Origin: Arcobacter siniprincipis
Lineage (GTDB): Bacteria; Campylobacterota; Campylobacteria; Campylobacterales; Arcobacteraceae
Direction: 5' to 3'
DNA length: 64,000 nucleotides
NCBI RefSeq assembly: GCF_048571125.1
Contig: NZ_CP182343.1
Location: 434,001-498,000, forward strand
Shown here: positions 44,589 to 53,012 of the stretch, piece by piece
How positions within the stretch are numbered: the first letter of the stretch is position 1
Layout: the number at the start of each line of letters is the position of its first letter
Notes under the pieces: model-generated
Database searches by the model: none
Told to the model about the DNA's origin: nothing
Seen by the model: only the letters and a program-made list of their open reading frames with translations
Position numbers and translations under genes: made by a program

Positions 44589-44945
44589 ATGAAAAGTGTA
44601 AACCTACAAAGAACAGAGTCTCTACTTATGGAATTAATTCCAGAGGCTCTTGCTACTTTAAATGATAATAGAATAAAATCACTTGGAATTACTGAAGTTA
44701 ATTGTCGAAACGGTAAATATGATGCAATAGTTTATTATGATGGAAGTGACTATGATAAAAAAGAGCACCAAATATTAAATAATTTATTAAGTAAAGCAAA
44801 TGGACATATCAAAACTTATTGTTTAAATGCAACAGGTTGGTATAAATGTCCAAACTTTAAATTTCAAGCGGATGATAAACTAGAAAAAGACTTAAAAATA
44901 GAGTCTTTATTTGATAAAATAAAAAAAGAGAAAAAAGAGGACTAA
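44589..44945 (+). CDS. rbfA: ribosome-binding factor A
   Basis: Small KH-type 30S maturation factor. The 118 residues include the start of conserved helix (RTESLLMELIPEALATLND), GITEVNCRNGKYDAIVYYDG and a lysine-rich tail. It begins 1 bp after infB and shares its last base with rimP, as in other bacteria where these genes cluster. Confidence 0.85.
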   Translation: MKSVNLQRTESLLMELIPEALATLNDNRIKSLGITEVNCRNGKYDAIVYYDGSDYDKKEHQILNNLLSKANGHIKTYCLNATGWYKCPNFKFQADDKLEKDLKIESLFDKIKKEKKED

Positions 44946-45373
44946 TGACTTTAGAAGAATCAATTGAAATGACTGTAAAAGGTTGTGGAGTTGAATTATA
45001 TGATATTTTGACTACTAAAGAAAATGATAGAGACATATTTAGAATTTATATAACATCTAAAGATGGTGTTTCGCTTGATAAATGTGCAGAAATCTCAAGA
45101 TTAGTTTCACCTATTTTAGATACAAATGAACCAATGTATGGAAAATATAACTTAGAAGTAAGTTCTCCTGGAATTGAGAGAAGACTAAAAAGAACAGCTC
45201 ATTATATATCTTCTATTGGTGAAAAAGTTAAAGTAAAAGATTTTGATAAAAATGTATTAAAAGGTGAATTGGTTTTTGCTGATGAAAATGAAATAAAAGT
45301 AAAAACTCAAGAGGGTGAAGAAACTATTGCTTATGATAAAATCTCTTCAGCTTCAACTTACTTTGAATGGTAA
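44945..45373 (+). CDS. rimP: ribosome maturation factor RimP
   Basis: Assists 30S subunit assembly. The 142 residues contain the typical block DKCAEISRLVSPILD and the strongly conserved YNLEVSSPGIERRLK near 73-87. It is coupled by one-base overlap to rbfA. Confidence 0.93.
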   Translation: MTLEESIEMTVKGCGVELYDILTTKENDRDIFRIYITSKDGVSLDKCAEISRLVSPILDTNEPMYGKYNLEVSSPGIERRLKRTAHYISSIGEKVKVKDFDKNVLKGELVFADENEIKVKTQEGEETIAYDKISSASTYFEW

Positions 45374-45388
45374 TATAAGGAAATATGT

Positions 45389-46015
45389 ATGAGTTTTGAA
45401 AGCTCATTAACTTTTTTCTTAGTAATATTTATTTTTAGCATTACTCCAGGACCTGGAGTTTTTGCTCTTTTGGCAAGAGGAATGACTCTTGGCACTAAAC
45501 AATGTATTCCCCTAGCTTTTGGTATGTCTATGAGTGATATTATTTACTTAATCTTCGCATGCCTAGGATTAGCAACAATCGCACAAAATTATGCTTTATT
45601 GTTTGAATTTATAAGAATATCTGGAGCACTTTATCTGTTTTATTTGGGTTATAAGATGTTTACCACACCTATTAAAATTGAAACTGTTTCAAAAGATAAA
45701 GCAGCTAAAAAAGATTTTTTCTTAGGTTTTATGCAAGGCTTTTTAATCTCGGCTTCTAATCCAAAAGTTATACTATTTTATATAGCTTTCTTACCAACAT
45801 TTTTAGATATAAAATCCCTAAGTGCTTATGACATTTTTCTAGCTTCTACTTTAACACTCTTTTCATTGATGATTGGGTTAATGTTTATATCAATTTTAGC
45901 AGCCCAAGCAAAACAAGTTTTAAAATCTCAAAAAGCATTAAAAAGATTAAACTATACAGCTGGATCAATTATGATTGCAGCTGGAAGCTTTTTATTATTC
46001 AATAGGCAAACATAA
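45389..46015 (+). CDS. LysE/RhtB-family amino-acid exporter
   Basis: Inner-membrane exporter of 208 residues with about six helices. The signature ITPGPGVFALLARGMTLG near 19-36 and the GFLISASNPKVILFYIAFLP block near 123-142 identify the LysE/RhtB superfamily. The exported amino acid cannot be told. It starts 15 bp after rimP and shares one base with ribD, so it is transcribed with both. Confidence 0.88.
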   Translation: MSFESSLTFFLVIFIFSITPGPGVFALLARGMTLGTKQCIPLAFGMSMSDIIYLIFACLGLATIAQNYALLFEFIRISGALYLFYLGYKMFTTPIKIETVSKDKAAKKDFFLGFMQGFLISASNPKVILFYIAFLPTFLDIKSLSAYDIFLASTLTLFSLMIGLMFISILAAQAKQVLKSQKALKRLNYTAGSIMIAAGSFLLFNRQT

Positions 46016-47025
46016 TGATAATAGACGATAAATTTTATATGAAACTTGCAATCGATGAGGCATGGAAATATCAACTTCTAACTTATCCAAATCCAGCAGT
46101 TGGTTGTGTTGTTGTAAAAAATGGTGAGATTATAGCAATAGAAGCTCACAAAGAAGCAGGTATGCCACACGCAGAAGTAAATGCCCTAAAAGCTGCATAT
46201 TTAAAAAAACATGCAAATGATACCTTAAAAATAAAAAAGAGTTCCCATGAGATTCATGAGTATTTATTAAAAAATCATAATAACTTTTTCAATGATTGTG
46301 AAATTTATGTAACCCTAGAACCATGTAATCACATAGGAAAAACTCCCTCATGTGCAAATTTATTAAAAGAGTTAAAACCAAAAAGAGTAATCATAGCCCA
46401 TGAAGATACAAACAAACAAGCCTCAGGAGGCATACAAACTCTAAAAAGTGTAAATATAGACATAACACTAGATTGTATGAAGAAAGAAGCCTATGACCTT
46501 CTATATCCTTTTATAAAGTGGAGCAGTGGAACATTTATATTTTATAAAATGGCACAAACCCTAAATGGCTGTATAGATGGAAAAGTATCATCTACAATGG
46601 CTCAATTATATGTACATACCTTAAGAGATAAAATAGACCTAATGCTAATAGGTGGAAACACAGTAAGAACAGACAAACCAACCCTAGATGCAAGATACAT
46701 AGCAGGACGGGCTCCAAGTGTAATGATTTATAGCAAAAACAAAATCTTTGATAATAATATCCCACTATTTAAAGTACCAAATAGAGAAGTAATAATAAGT
46801 GATGACTTATTTAAACTATTAGATTACAAGTTTGTAATGGTAGAAGGTATTTATAATTTAATGGATGCATTAAAAGAAAGAATTGATTATATTGTTTTAC
46901 TTGTAAGTCCTAAAATCAGAAAAGGTGTAAATGCTTTAAATGAGATTGATATGGATTTTGAGATTGTTCATGAAAATTATATAGGTGAAGAGAAAATAGT
47001 CTTTTTAAAGAAAAAATCAAATTAA
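46015..47025 (+). CDS. ribD: bifunctional riboflavin biosynthesis protein RibD
   Basis: Deaminase plus reductase for two consecutive steps of riboflavin synthesis. The 336 residues have the deaminase zinc site H52-A-E54, C104 (EPCNHIG) and C113, with PNPAVGCVVV at 25-34; the C-terminal reductase domain starts near 175 (FYKMAQTLNGCIDG) and includes LMLIGGNTVRTDKPTLDAR. The insert around 60-90 is longer than usual. Confidence 0.93.
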   Translation: MIIDDKFYMKLAIDEAWKYQLLTYPNPAVGCVVVKNGEIIAIEAHKEAGMPHAEVNALKAAYLKKHANDTLKIKKSSHEIHEYLLKNHNNFFNDCEIYVTLEPCNHIGKTPSCANLLKELKPKRVIIAHEDTNKQASGGIQTLKSVNIDITLDCMKKEAYDLLYPFIKWSSGTFIFYKMAQTLNGCIDGKVSSTMAQLYVHTLRDKIDLMLIGGNTVRTDKPTLDARYIAGRAPSVMIYSKNKIFDNNIPLFKVPNREVIISDDLFKLLDYKFVMVEGIYNLMDALKERIDYIVLLVSPKIRKGVNALNEIDMDFEIVHENYIGEEKIVFLKKKSN

Positions 47026-47050
47026 ATAAATTAAAGTCTTAAGGATATTG

Positions 47051-48034
47051 ATGAATGACGATAATTTAAAAGTAGAATTTAATGAACAATTGAATGGGGC
47101 TAAAAACACTTTTTTTGGATTATTACAAGGCATTAATAATAAAATAAATATTGATATTCCTGATTATATCTACCATTATACATCATCAGAAAGTTTTGAA
47201 TTAATAATGAAAAGTGAAACTCTTAGATTGTACACAATAGAAAATTTTATTGATAAAAATGAAAGAAACTTAAAATTTAATGTTGAAGATAGAATTAGAG
47301 GAAACCTTGTTGATAATATAAATAATACTAAGCATGATATAACAAGCATAATAAAGAATGAATTATCTAATGAGTTTGTATTTATACAATCAAATACAAG
47401 TTCGAATAAAAATAAATATTTGTGGAATAATTATGCTAATAATCAAAAGGGCGTATGCTTAAAATTATCAACAAAAAAATTTATAGATTATGTCAATTCA
47501 AAAATTGATGAATATGAATTATTACCTGACTATTATAAATGTTGTTATATACAATATGATATACATAGTTTTAATAAGTTTTTGGAAATCATATTTGACT
47601 CAATAAATAATTTACAAAATGATTTGAAAAATAATTTATATTTAGCTTGGTTCTTTTTAATTGAATATTGGAGAAGTTTTTTCAAAAATGAGAACTATAA
47701 GCCAGAAGAAGAAATAAGATTCATTATTTCTGACAATTATGCACTTTTTCTTTTTATCTACCATTTATTATTAAAATGGAAAGTTGCTAAATCAAATAAT
47801 CCAGAGAAAATTTCAAAACTATTTTTAAATGAATATAATAAAAGAAAGATTAGAGTTTATAGTGAATTCAAATTAAATACCTTAGGTAATAAAAAATATT
47901 TAAATATTCCATTATATGAAATATTGGATTCTGTAATTATAGGTTCAGACTGTAAACTATCTAAAGAATTTATAAGTAAGGTGAGTGATAGAAAAATTAA
48001 AAAATCAAATATAATAAAATCTTCTAAAATATAA
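47051..48034 (+). CDS. DUF2971-family protein, probably accessory
   Basis: A 327-residue soluble protein of unknown function. DUF2971-type landmarks are Y41-H-Y-T-S45, the LWNNYANNQKGVCLKL block (W125 to L139), EEEIRFII near 223-230, and a C-terminal IPLYEILDSVIIGSDC. The ATG at 47051 follows AAGGA; a TTG one codon earlier is possible. Rich in Asn, Lys and Ile, it interrupts an otherwise housekeeping stretch between ribD and efp, which suggests gain by transfer. Followed by a structured element. Confidence 0.6.
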   Translation: MNDDNLKVEFNEQLNGAKNTFFGLLQGINNKINIDIPDYIYHYTSSESFELIMKSETLRLYTIENFIDKNERNLKFNVEDRIRGNLVDNINNTKHDITSIIKNELSNEFVFIQSNTSSNKNKYLWNNYANNQKGVCLKLSTKKFIDYVNSKIDEYELLPDYYKCCYIQYDIHSFNKFLEIIFDSINNLQNDLKNNLYLAWFFLIEYWRSFFKNENYKPEEEIRFIISDNYALFLFIYHLLLKWKVAKSNNPEKISKLFLNEYNKRKIRVYSEFKLNTLGNKKYLNIPLYEILDSVIIGSDCKLSKEFISKVSDRKIKKSNIIKSSKI

Positions 48035-48057
48035 ATATTTATTGATAGAAACAAGAG

Positions 48058-48115
48058 AGAGGTTTTTTTGAGGAAGGAGCTGACAAGTGTCAGTGACTGA
48101 AGAAAAGAAATCTCT
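48058..48115 (+). other. structured element 3' of the DUF2971 gene
   Basis: AGAGGTTTTTTT (48058-48069) pairs with the segment 48104-48115 (AAAGAAATCTCT) as a 12-bp stem with two G-U pairs that exist only in plus-strand RNA. Inside is a G-rich strand and a smaller hairpin CTGAC-AAGT-GTCAG (48080-48093). The element is richer in G+C than its surroundings. No known RNA family is recognised; it may be a small RNA, an mRNA 3' element or a dispersed hairpin repeat. Confidence 0.45.
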
Positions 48116-48134
48116 ATCGCAGTTTATAGCGATA
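48115..48134. terminator. hairpin between the DUF2971 gene and efp
   Basis: TATCGC (48115-48120), 8-base loop, GCGATA (48129-48134), followed on the plus strand by a T-rich run. It may end transcripts from both convergent genes. Confidence 0.45.
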
Positions 48135-48147
48135 AAGATTTATATTT

Positions 48148-48711
48148 TTATTTTACTTTTTCTATGTACTCACCGATTCTTGTGTCACATTTAATAATGT
48201 CACCTTCAACTAAGTGAAATGGTATTTGTACAACTGCACCTGATTCAAGAGTTGCAGGTTTTTTACCACCTTGAGAGTCACCTTTGAAGTTAGGTGGAGT
48301 ATCTACAATTTTAAGTTCAACTGTCATTGGTGGTTCAACTGTGATTGCACTTCCATTGAAGAACATCATATCACAACTCATACCATCAATAATCCAATCA
48401 AAAGCTTCCCCAACTTGGTCATAAGTTAAACCAATTTGTTCGTAAGTATTGTTATCCATAAATTGAAGTAATTCACCATCATCATATAAAAACTGCATAG
48501 TTTTTTGTTGTAAGTCAGGAGTTTCACATTTATCACCAGCATGGAAAGTTTTTTCAATAACTTTTCCATTTAAAAAAGATTTGATTTTACATCTTACAAA
48601 TGCTGCACCTTTTCCAGGCTTAACATGTTGATATTCAGTAATTTTGTAAGGGATTCCATCAAGTTGGATTTTCATTCCCTTTTTTAATTCACTCATTCCT
48701 ATATTTGCCAA
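48148..48711 (-). CDS. efp: elongation factor P
   Basis: Relieves ribosome stalling at polyproline. The 187 residues have the KOW-like N-terminal domain with K34 at the loop tip (VKPGKGAAF), the position modified by lysylation in many bacteria, and the C-terminal signature KGDSQGGKKPATLESGAVVQ near 146-165. It begins 12 bp after serA. Confidence 0.95.
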   Translation of the reverse strand: MANIGMSELKKGMKIQLDGIPYKITEYQHVKPGKGAAFVRCKIKSFLNGKVIEKTFHAGDKCETPDLQQKTMQFLYDDGELLQFMDNNTYEQIGLTYDQVGEAFDWIIDGMSCDMMFFNGSAITVEPPMTVELKIVDTPPNFKGDSQGGKKPATLESGAVVQIPFHLVEGDIIKCDTRIGEYIEKVK

Positions 48712-48723
48712 AGTTACCCCTTA

Positions 48724-50307
48724 TTAAATTTCTACATAAGAAACTGAAATTGCAGCTTCTAAGTTTTCTAATTGTTTTAAAACATCGTGAGAAACAAAAG
48801 TATCAACTAATATAACAGCCAATGCAGAATCTTTTCCACGAGATAATCTAAAGTCAGCGATATTGATATTATTATCACCTAAAGTTTTTCCAACTGTTCC
48901 AATTACTCCTGGGATATCAGAATTTCTTAAAAATATCATATTCCCTTTTGGAGCAATATCAAATACGAAGCCATTAACTTCTACTATTCTTTGAACATCT
49001 TCATCAAATACAGTTCCTGAAATAGTATTAACACCTTTTTCAGTAGTGATTTTTACAGTTACTTTATTGCTATAGCCACTGCCATTTACGATTTCGCAAG
49101 TATCAACTTTGATGCCTTTTTCTTCAGCCCAAAATTTTGCATTTACATAATTAACTTCATCACCGCCAGCAACTTTTAAAGCCCCAACAGTTGCAAAAGT
49201 TAAAAGTGAATCTAAATACTCTTTGATTTCACCTTGTCCACTAACAGTTATTGATCTAATAGCGCTTTTGTCAGTTTGTGCACTTAAGAATGCAATTTTT
49301 TGAGTTAATTCAATATATGGTTTTACAAAAGAAGGAATTTTGCTTTCATCTATTGGAAGGTTTAGAGCATTTGGGTATGAAATACCTCTTGCTGACTCAA
49401 TTGCATTTCTTGCAGCTTGAACTGCTATTTCTTTTTGTGATTCTCTTGTATTTGCACCTAAATGTGCAGTTACAGTTATATTTGGTAAATCTAATAATGG
49501 ATTATTTATTGCTGGCTCTTTTTTGAAAACATCAATTCCTGCCATTGCAATTTTACCTGATTTTAGGTTGTTAAATAATGCTTCTTCATTATATAATCCA
49601 CCTCTTGCACAGTTGATTAGAATTACTCCATCTTTCATCTTAGCAATTTCAGCTTCACCAATCATATCAATTGTTTCTTGATTTTTTGGTGTATGTATAG
49701 TAATAATGTCACAAGCTAAAATATCATCAAAGTTTGTAGTGTATTTAATACCTAAATCAGTCGCTTTTGTTGAAGGGATATACGGGTCATAAGTAACTAC
49801 ATCCATCTCAAATGATTTTGCTCTAAGTGCTACTCTATGTCCTATATTTCCAAAACCAATAACACCTAGTTTTTTACTAAATAGTTCATTACCATACCAA
49901 TCTTCTCTTTTCCATACTCTCTCATTTTTTAATTGATTGTGAGCATACGGAAACTTTCTCATACAAGAAAGCATGTGTGTCATTGTAAGTTCAACTGCTG
50001 CTATAGTATTTGCAGTTGGAACATTCATAGCAATAATACCTCTTTTGCTACAACCTTCCATATCTACATTATCATAACCAACACCAGCTCTTATAATAGC
50101 TTTTAAGTTTACTGCTGCATTTAAGAATTTTTCATCAACATCAGTTGAAGATCTTGTAATTGCGATGTCAGCATCTTTAATTACATCTAATAATGCAGTT
50201 TTATCAATATCAGCTGCAAAAACATAATTAATGTCTTCAGCAGCTTTAAGTATATTTAGTCCATTTTCATGGATATGATCACAAACTACAATTGTATGTT
50301 TACTCAT
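48724..50307 (-). CDS. serA: D-3-phosphoglycerate dehydrogenase
   Basis: First step of serine synthesis. The 527-residue long form has an NAD domain (GFGNIGHRVALRAKSF near 150, TIHTPKNQETIDMI, INCARGGLYNEEALF, AHLGANTRESQKE with catalytic His), an intervening domain, and a C-terminal ACT domain (GVIGTVGKTLGDNNINIADF) that may bind serine. Lies between rpsA and efp. Confidence 0.95.
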   Translation of the reverse strand: MSKHTIVVCDHIHENGLNILKAAEDINYVFAADIDKTALLDVIKDADIAITRSSTDVDEKFLNAAVNLKAIIRAGVGYDNVDMEGCSKRGIIAMNVPTANTIAAVELTMTHMLSCMRKFPYAHNQLKNERVWKREDWYGNELFSKKLGVIGFGNIGHRVALRAKSFEMDVVTYDPYIPSTKATDLGIKYTTNFDDILACDIITIHTPKNQETIDMIGEAEIAKMKDGVILINCARGGLYNEEALFNNLKSGKIAMAGIDVFKKEPAINNPLLDLPNITVTAHLGANTRESQKEIAVQAARNAIESARGISYPNALNLPIDESKIPSFVKPYIELTQKIAFLSAQTDKSAIRSITVSGQGEIKEYLDSLLTFATVGALKVAGGDEVNYVNAKFWAEEKGIKVDTCEIVNGSGYSNKVTVKITTEKGVNTISGTVFDEDVQRIVEVNGFVFDIAPKGNMIFLRNSDIPGVIGTVGKTLGDNNINIADFRLSRGKDSALAVILVDTFVSHDVLKQLENLEAAISVSYVEI

Positions 50308-50324
50308 TCTTCTAAATCCTTGAA

Positions 50325-51977
50325 TTATTTCATTTGGTCTTTTAATAAATCACCTAAAGTCATAGACGAATCATCGTTTACAGATTTTAAGATTTCTCTT
50401 TCTTGTTGTTGTTCTAATCTTTTGATTGATAATCGAACTCTATTTCTATTAGTATCAATATTTACAACAACAGCTTCAATTTCTTTTCCAATTTCGATAT
50501 TCTCAGCAGTAGTAGGAGCAAAATCTTCATTTCTAACTAATCCATCTAAATTGTCTTCAAGTTTAATGAATAATCCGAAATCTTTAAGATCTTTAATTGT
50601 TCCTTTAACTATATCACCAATTTTATGAGTTGATTGAAAATTTTTAGCTGGAGAGTCTGTAATATCTTTGATTGATAATGAAATGTTTTCTTTTTCTCTA
50701 TCAATTTTGATAATTTTAACTTCAAGCTCATCACCTTTTTTATAAAGGTTTTTACATTTTGCATTACCTTCCCAAGAAGCTTCTTCGTTGTGTAATAACC
50801 CATCAACATCACCTAGAGTAACAAATGCTCCAAATTCAGTTAAAGTTGCTACTTTACCAGTAACGATATCTCCAACTTTATGCTCTTTTGTAAATTTTGC
50901 AAAAGGTTTTTCTTGAAGATTTTTTAAAGATACTCTTAATCTTTTTTTATCAACATCTAATTCAATAACTTCAACATTAACTTCATCACCTAATGTTAAA
51001 AGATCTTTTGGATTTTTAAGATTTTTATTCCATGAAATTTCAGAGATATGTAATAAACCTTCAATATCATTTCCTAAGTCAACAAATGCACCATAAGATT
51101 CAAAGTTAGAAATAGTAACAGTAATAGTATCACCTACATCTAATTCGTCTCTGATTTCTTCCCAAGGGTTAGAAAGTGCAGCTTTAACTGATAATGATAA
51201 GTGTTGTTTAGTTTTGTCATAAGATAAAACTTTAACAGTAACTTCGTCACCTTCAGCATAATAATTAGATGGATTAACAGGACCTTTGTAAGAGATTTCA
51301 TTATAGTTTACTAAACCATCAATTCCACCTAAATCTACAAACATTCCATAAGATGTGATTTTTTTGATTGTTCCATTGATTAGACCATCATTTTCTAAAA
51401 ATTGTGCAACTTTTGCATCTTTTTCTATTTTAGATTCTTCAATAAGTTTTTTTCTTGAAACTATGATTGAGTTTTGTGCTTCATTGATTTTTAAAACTTT
51501 CGCTTTAACTTTTTTACCAAGTGCACCTTGAGCTTTTAAGTATGATTGAGCCATTGGCATAAAATACTCACAACCATTATCATCTTCAATTATAAATCCA
51601 CCTCTAGGTTTAATAGAGATAATTTTACCTTCAATAGTAACATCTTCTAAATCTTCAGTATGTTCTTTTACAAAAGCATCAAATTTTTCTTTTTGTAAAA
51701 CTTTTTTGTGAGAGATAGAAGGTTTTTCACCTCTAATACCAGTTAATATAACAGGGATTGTATCACCTACTTTATATTTAACTTCACCACCAATAGTAAT
51801 TTCAGAGATATGTAGTCTTCCTTCAACTTTTTGACCAACATCAACAGAAACGTTTTCACCAGAAATTTCAACAATAACACCATCAACTACAGAGTTGTTC
51901 TCTGCATTTTCGAAAGACTCATTAAGCATTTGCTCAAAGTCAAAGTCTTCACCAATTTCAATATCTTCGATACCCAT
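50325..51977 (-). CDS. rpsA: 30S ribosomal protein S1
   Basis: Ribosomal mRNA-binding protein with six S1 repeats in 550 residues; examples are SYGAFVDLGNDIEGLLHISEI and EFGAFVTLGDVDGLLHNEE. The ATG at 51977 (MGIEDIEIG) is preferred since GAAGG sits 8 bases upstream; a start seven codons earlier would cover that site. Between serA and ispH, the order also found in C. jejuni as I recall. Confidence 0.95.
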   Translation of the reverse strand: MGIEDIEIGEDFDFEQMLNESFENAENNSVVDGVIVEISGENVSVDVGQKVEGRLHISEITIGGEVKYKVGDTIPVILTGIRGEKPSISHKKVLQKEKFDAFVKEHTEDLEDVTIEGKIISIKPRGGFIIEDDNGCEYFMPMAQSYLKAQGALGKKVKAKVLKINEAQNSIIVSRKKLIEESKIEKDAKVAQFLENDGLINGTIKKITSYGMFVDLGGIDGLVNYNEISYKGPVNPSNYYAEGDEVTVKVLSYDKTKQHLSLSVKAALSNPWEEIRDELDVGDTITVTISNFESYGAFVDLGNDIEGLLHISEISWNKNLKNPKDLLTLGDEVNVEVIELDVDKKRLRVSLKNLQEKPFAKFTKEHKVGDIVTGKVATLTEFGAFVTLGDVDGLLHNEEASWEGNAKCKNLYKKGDELEVKIIKIDREKENISLSIKDITDSPAKNFQSTHKIGDIVKGTIKDLKDFGLFIKLEDNLDGLVRNEDFAPTTAENIEIGKEIEAVVVNIDTNRNRVRLSIKRLEQQQEREILKSVNDDSSMTLGDLLKDQMK

Positions 51978-52060
51978 ATTTTTCCTTCGTATAACCATTA
52001 TTTATAAAATGCAGTGATTATATCGAAGATTGGCTTAAACAAATTAATTTTAAAAATTGG

Positions 52061-52894
52061 TTAGTATGCTTCTACTTGGTTTACAACTTTTTGAATAACC
52101 CAATCAGGCGTTGAAGCACCCGCTGTTATGCCACAAAGTTTTTTATCTTTGAACCATTGAGGGTCTAGTTCTCTTTCATCTTCTAAAAGATAACTATCTA
52201 TACAATTTTCTTTTGAGATATTTAGAAGCTGTTTTGTATTTGAAGAATTTTTTCCACCAATTACAATCATAATATCTACTTCTTTTGATAATTCCCTTGC
52301 GGCATCTTGATTTTCAAATGTTGCATCACAAATTGTATTAAATACTCTTACTTCTTTATTTTTTGGAATTAAGGTATTTACTATTTCAAGATATTTTTCT
52401 TTTTTCTTTGTTGTTTGTGCAATTGTTGCAATTTTTGTATATTTAAATTTTATATTTTTTAAATCTTCTGGTTCTAGTATTACAAATACATCATCTTGAT
52501 CTTTTGCATAAGATTGTACCCCTAAAACTTCTGGATGGTCTTTATCACCAAAAATAACAATTGAATACTCTTCTGCTGACATCTTTTTTACTATTTGTTG
52601 AGGAGTTGTAACAAATGGGCAAGTTGCATTGATAACTTTTGCATCTTTTGCTTTTAGATTTTTTAAATCAAATTTTGGAATACCATGTGTTCTAATAATT
52701 ATTGTATCGTTATCTTTTACTTCATCTAATGAGGTATATAATCCTACATTATAATCATTTTTAAGTCTATCTATTTCATTTGTATTATGAATAAGAGGTC
52801 CCATAGTTGCAGAGTTTTTATACTCTTCTGCAATTTTAATTGCTCTTTTTACTCCAAAACAAAATCCATAAGATGATGCTAATTTTACTTTCAT
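52061..52894 (-). CDS. ispH: 4-hydroxy-3-methylbut-2-enyl diphosphate reductase
   Basis: Last enzyme of the MEP isoprenoid pathway, with a [4Fe-4S] cluster on C12, C92 and C189 (GFCFGVKRA, NATCPFVTTPQ, NTICDATFENQ). The 277 residues also show GDKDHPEVLG and the SSNTKQL active-site block. The leader holds a terminator-like hairpin that ends next to the ribosome site. Confidence 0.95.
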   Translation of the reverse strand: MKVKLASSYGFCFGVKRAIKIAEEYKNSATMGPLIHNTNEIDRLKNDYNVGLYTSLDEVKDNDTIIIRTHGIPKFDLKNLKAKDAKVINATCPFVTTPQQIVKKMSAEEYSIVIFGDKDHPEVLGVQSYAKDQDDVFVILEPEDLKNIKFKYTKIATIAQTTKKKEKYLEIVNTLIPKNKEVRVFNTICDATFENQDAARELSKEVDIMIVIGGKNSSNTKQLLNISKENCIDSYLLEDERELDPQWFKDKKLCGITAGASTPDWVIQKVVNQVEAY

Positions 52895-52905
52895 AAATTG
52901 TCCTT

Positions 52906-52937
52906 AAAAATGTCCCTATCTTTTGAGGGACATTTTT
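52906..52937 (-). terminator. hairpin in the ispH leader after aroA
   Basis: AAAAATGTCCCT (52906-52917) and AGGGACATTTTT (52926-52937) form a 12-bp stem with an 8-base loop. On the minus strand the stem ends in TTTTT and is followed at once by the ispH ribosome site AAGGAC. It could end most aroA transcripts or act as an attenuator of ispH. Confidence 0.55.
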
Positions 52938-53012
52938 TTATAATTTCTTTTATCAAGATAACAAAGCTAGCTCTAAAAAAGTAAATCCTAAAGAGAATAA
53001 CTTGTTGTCCTT

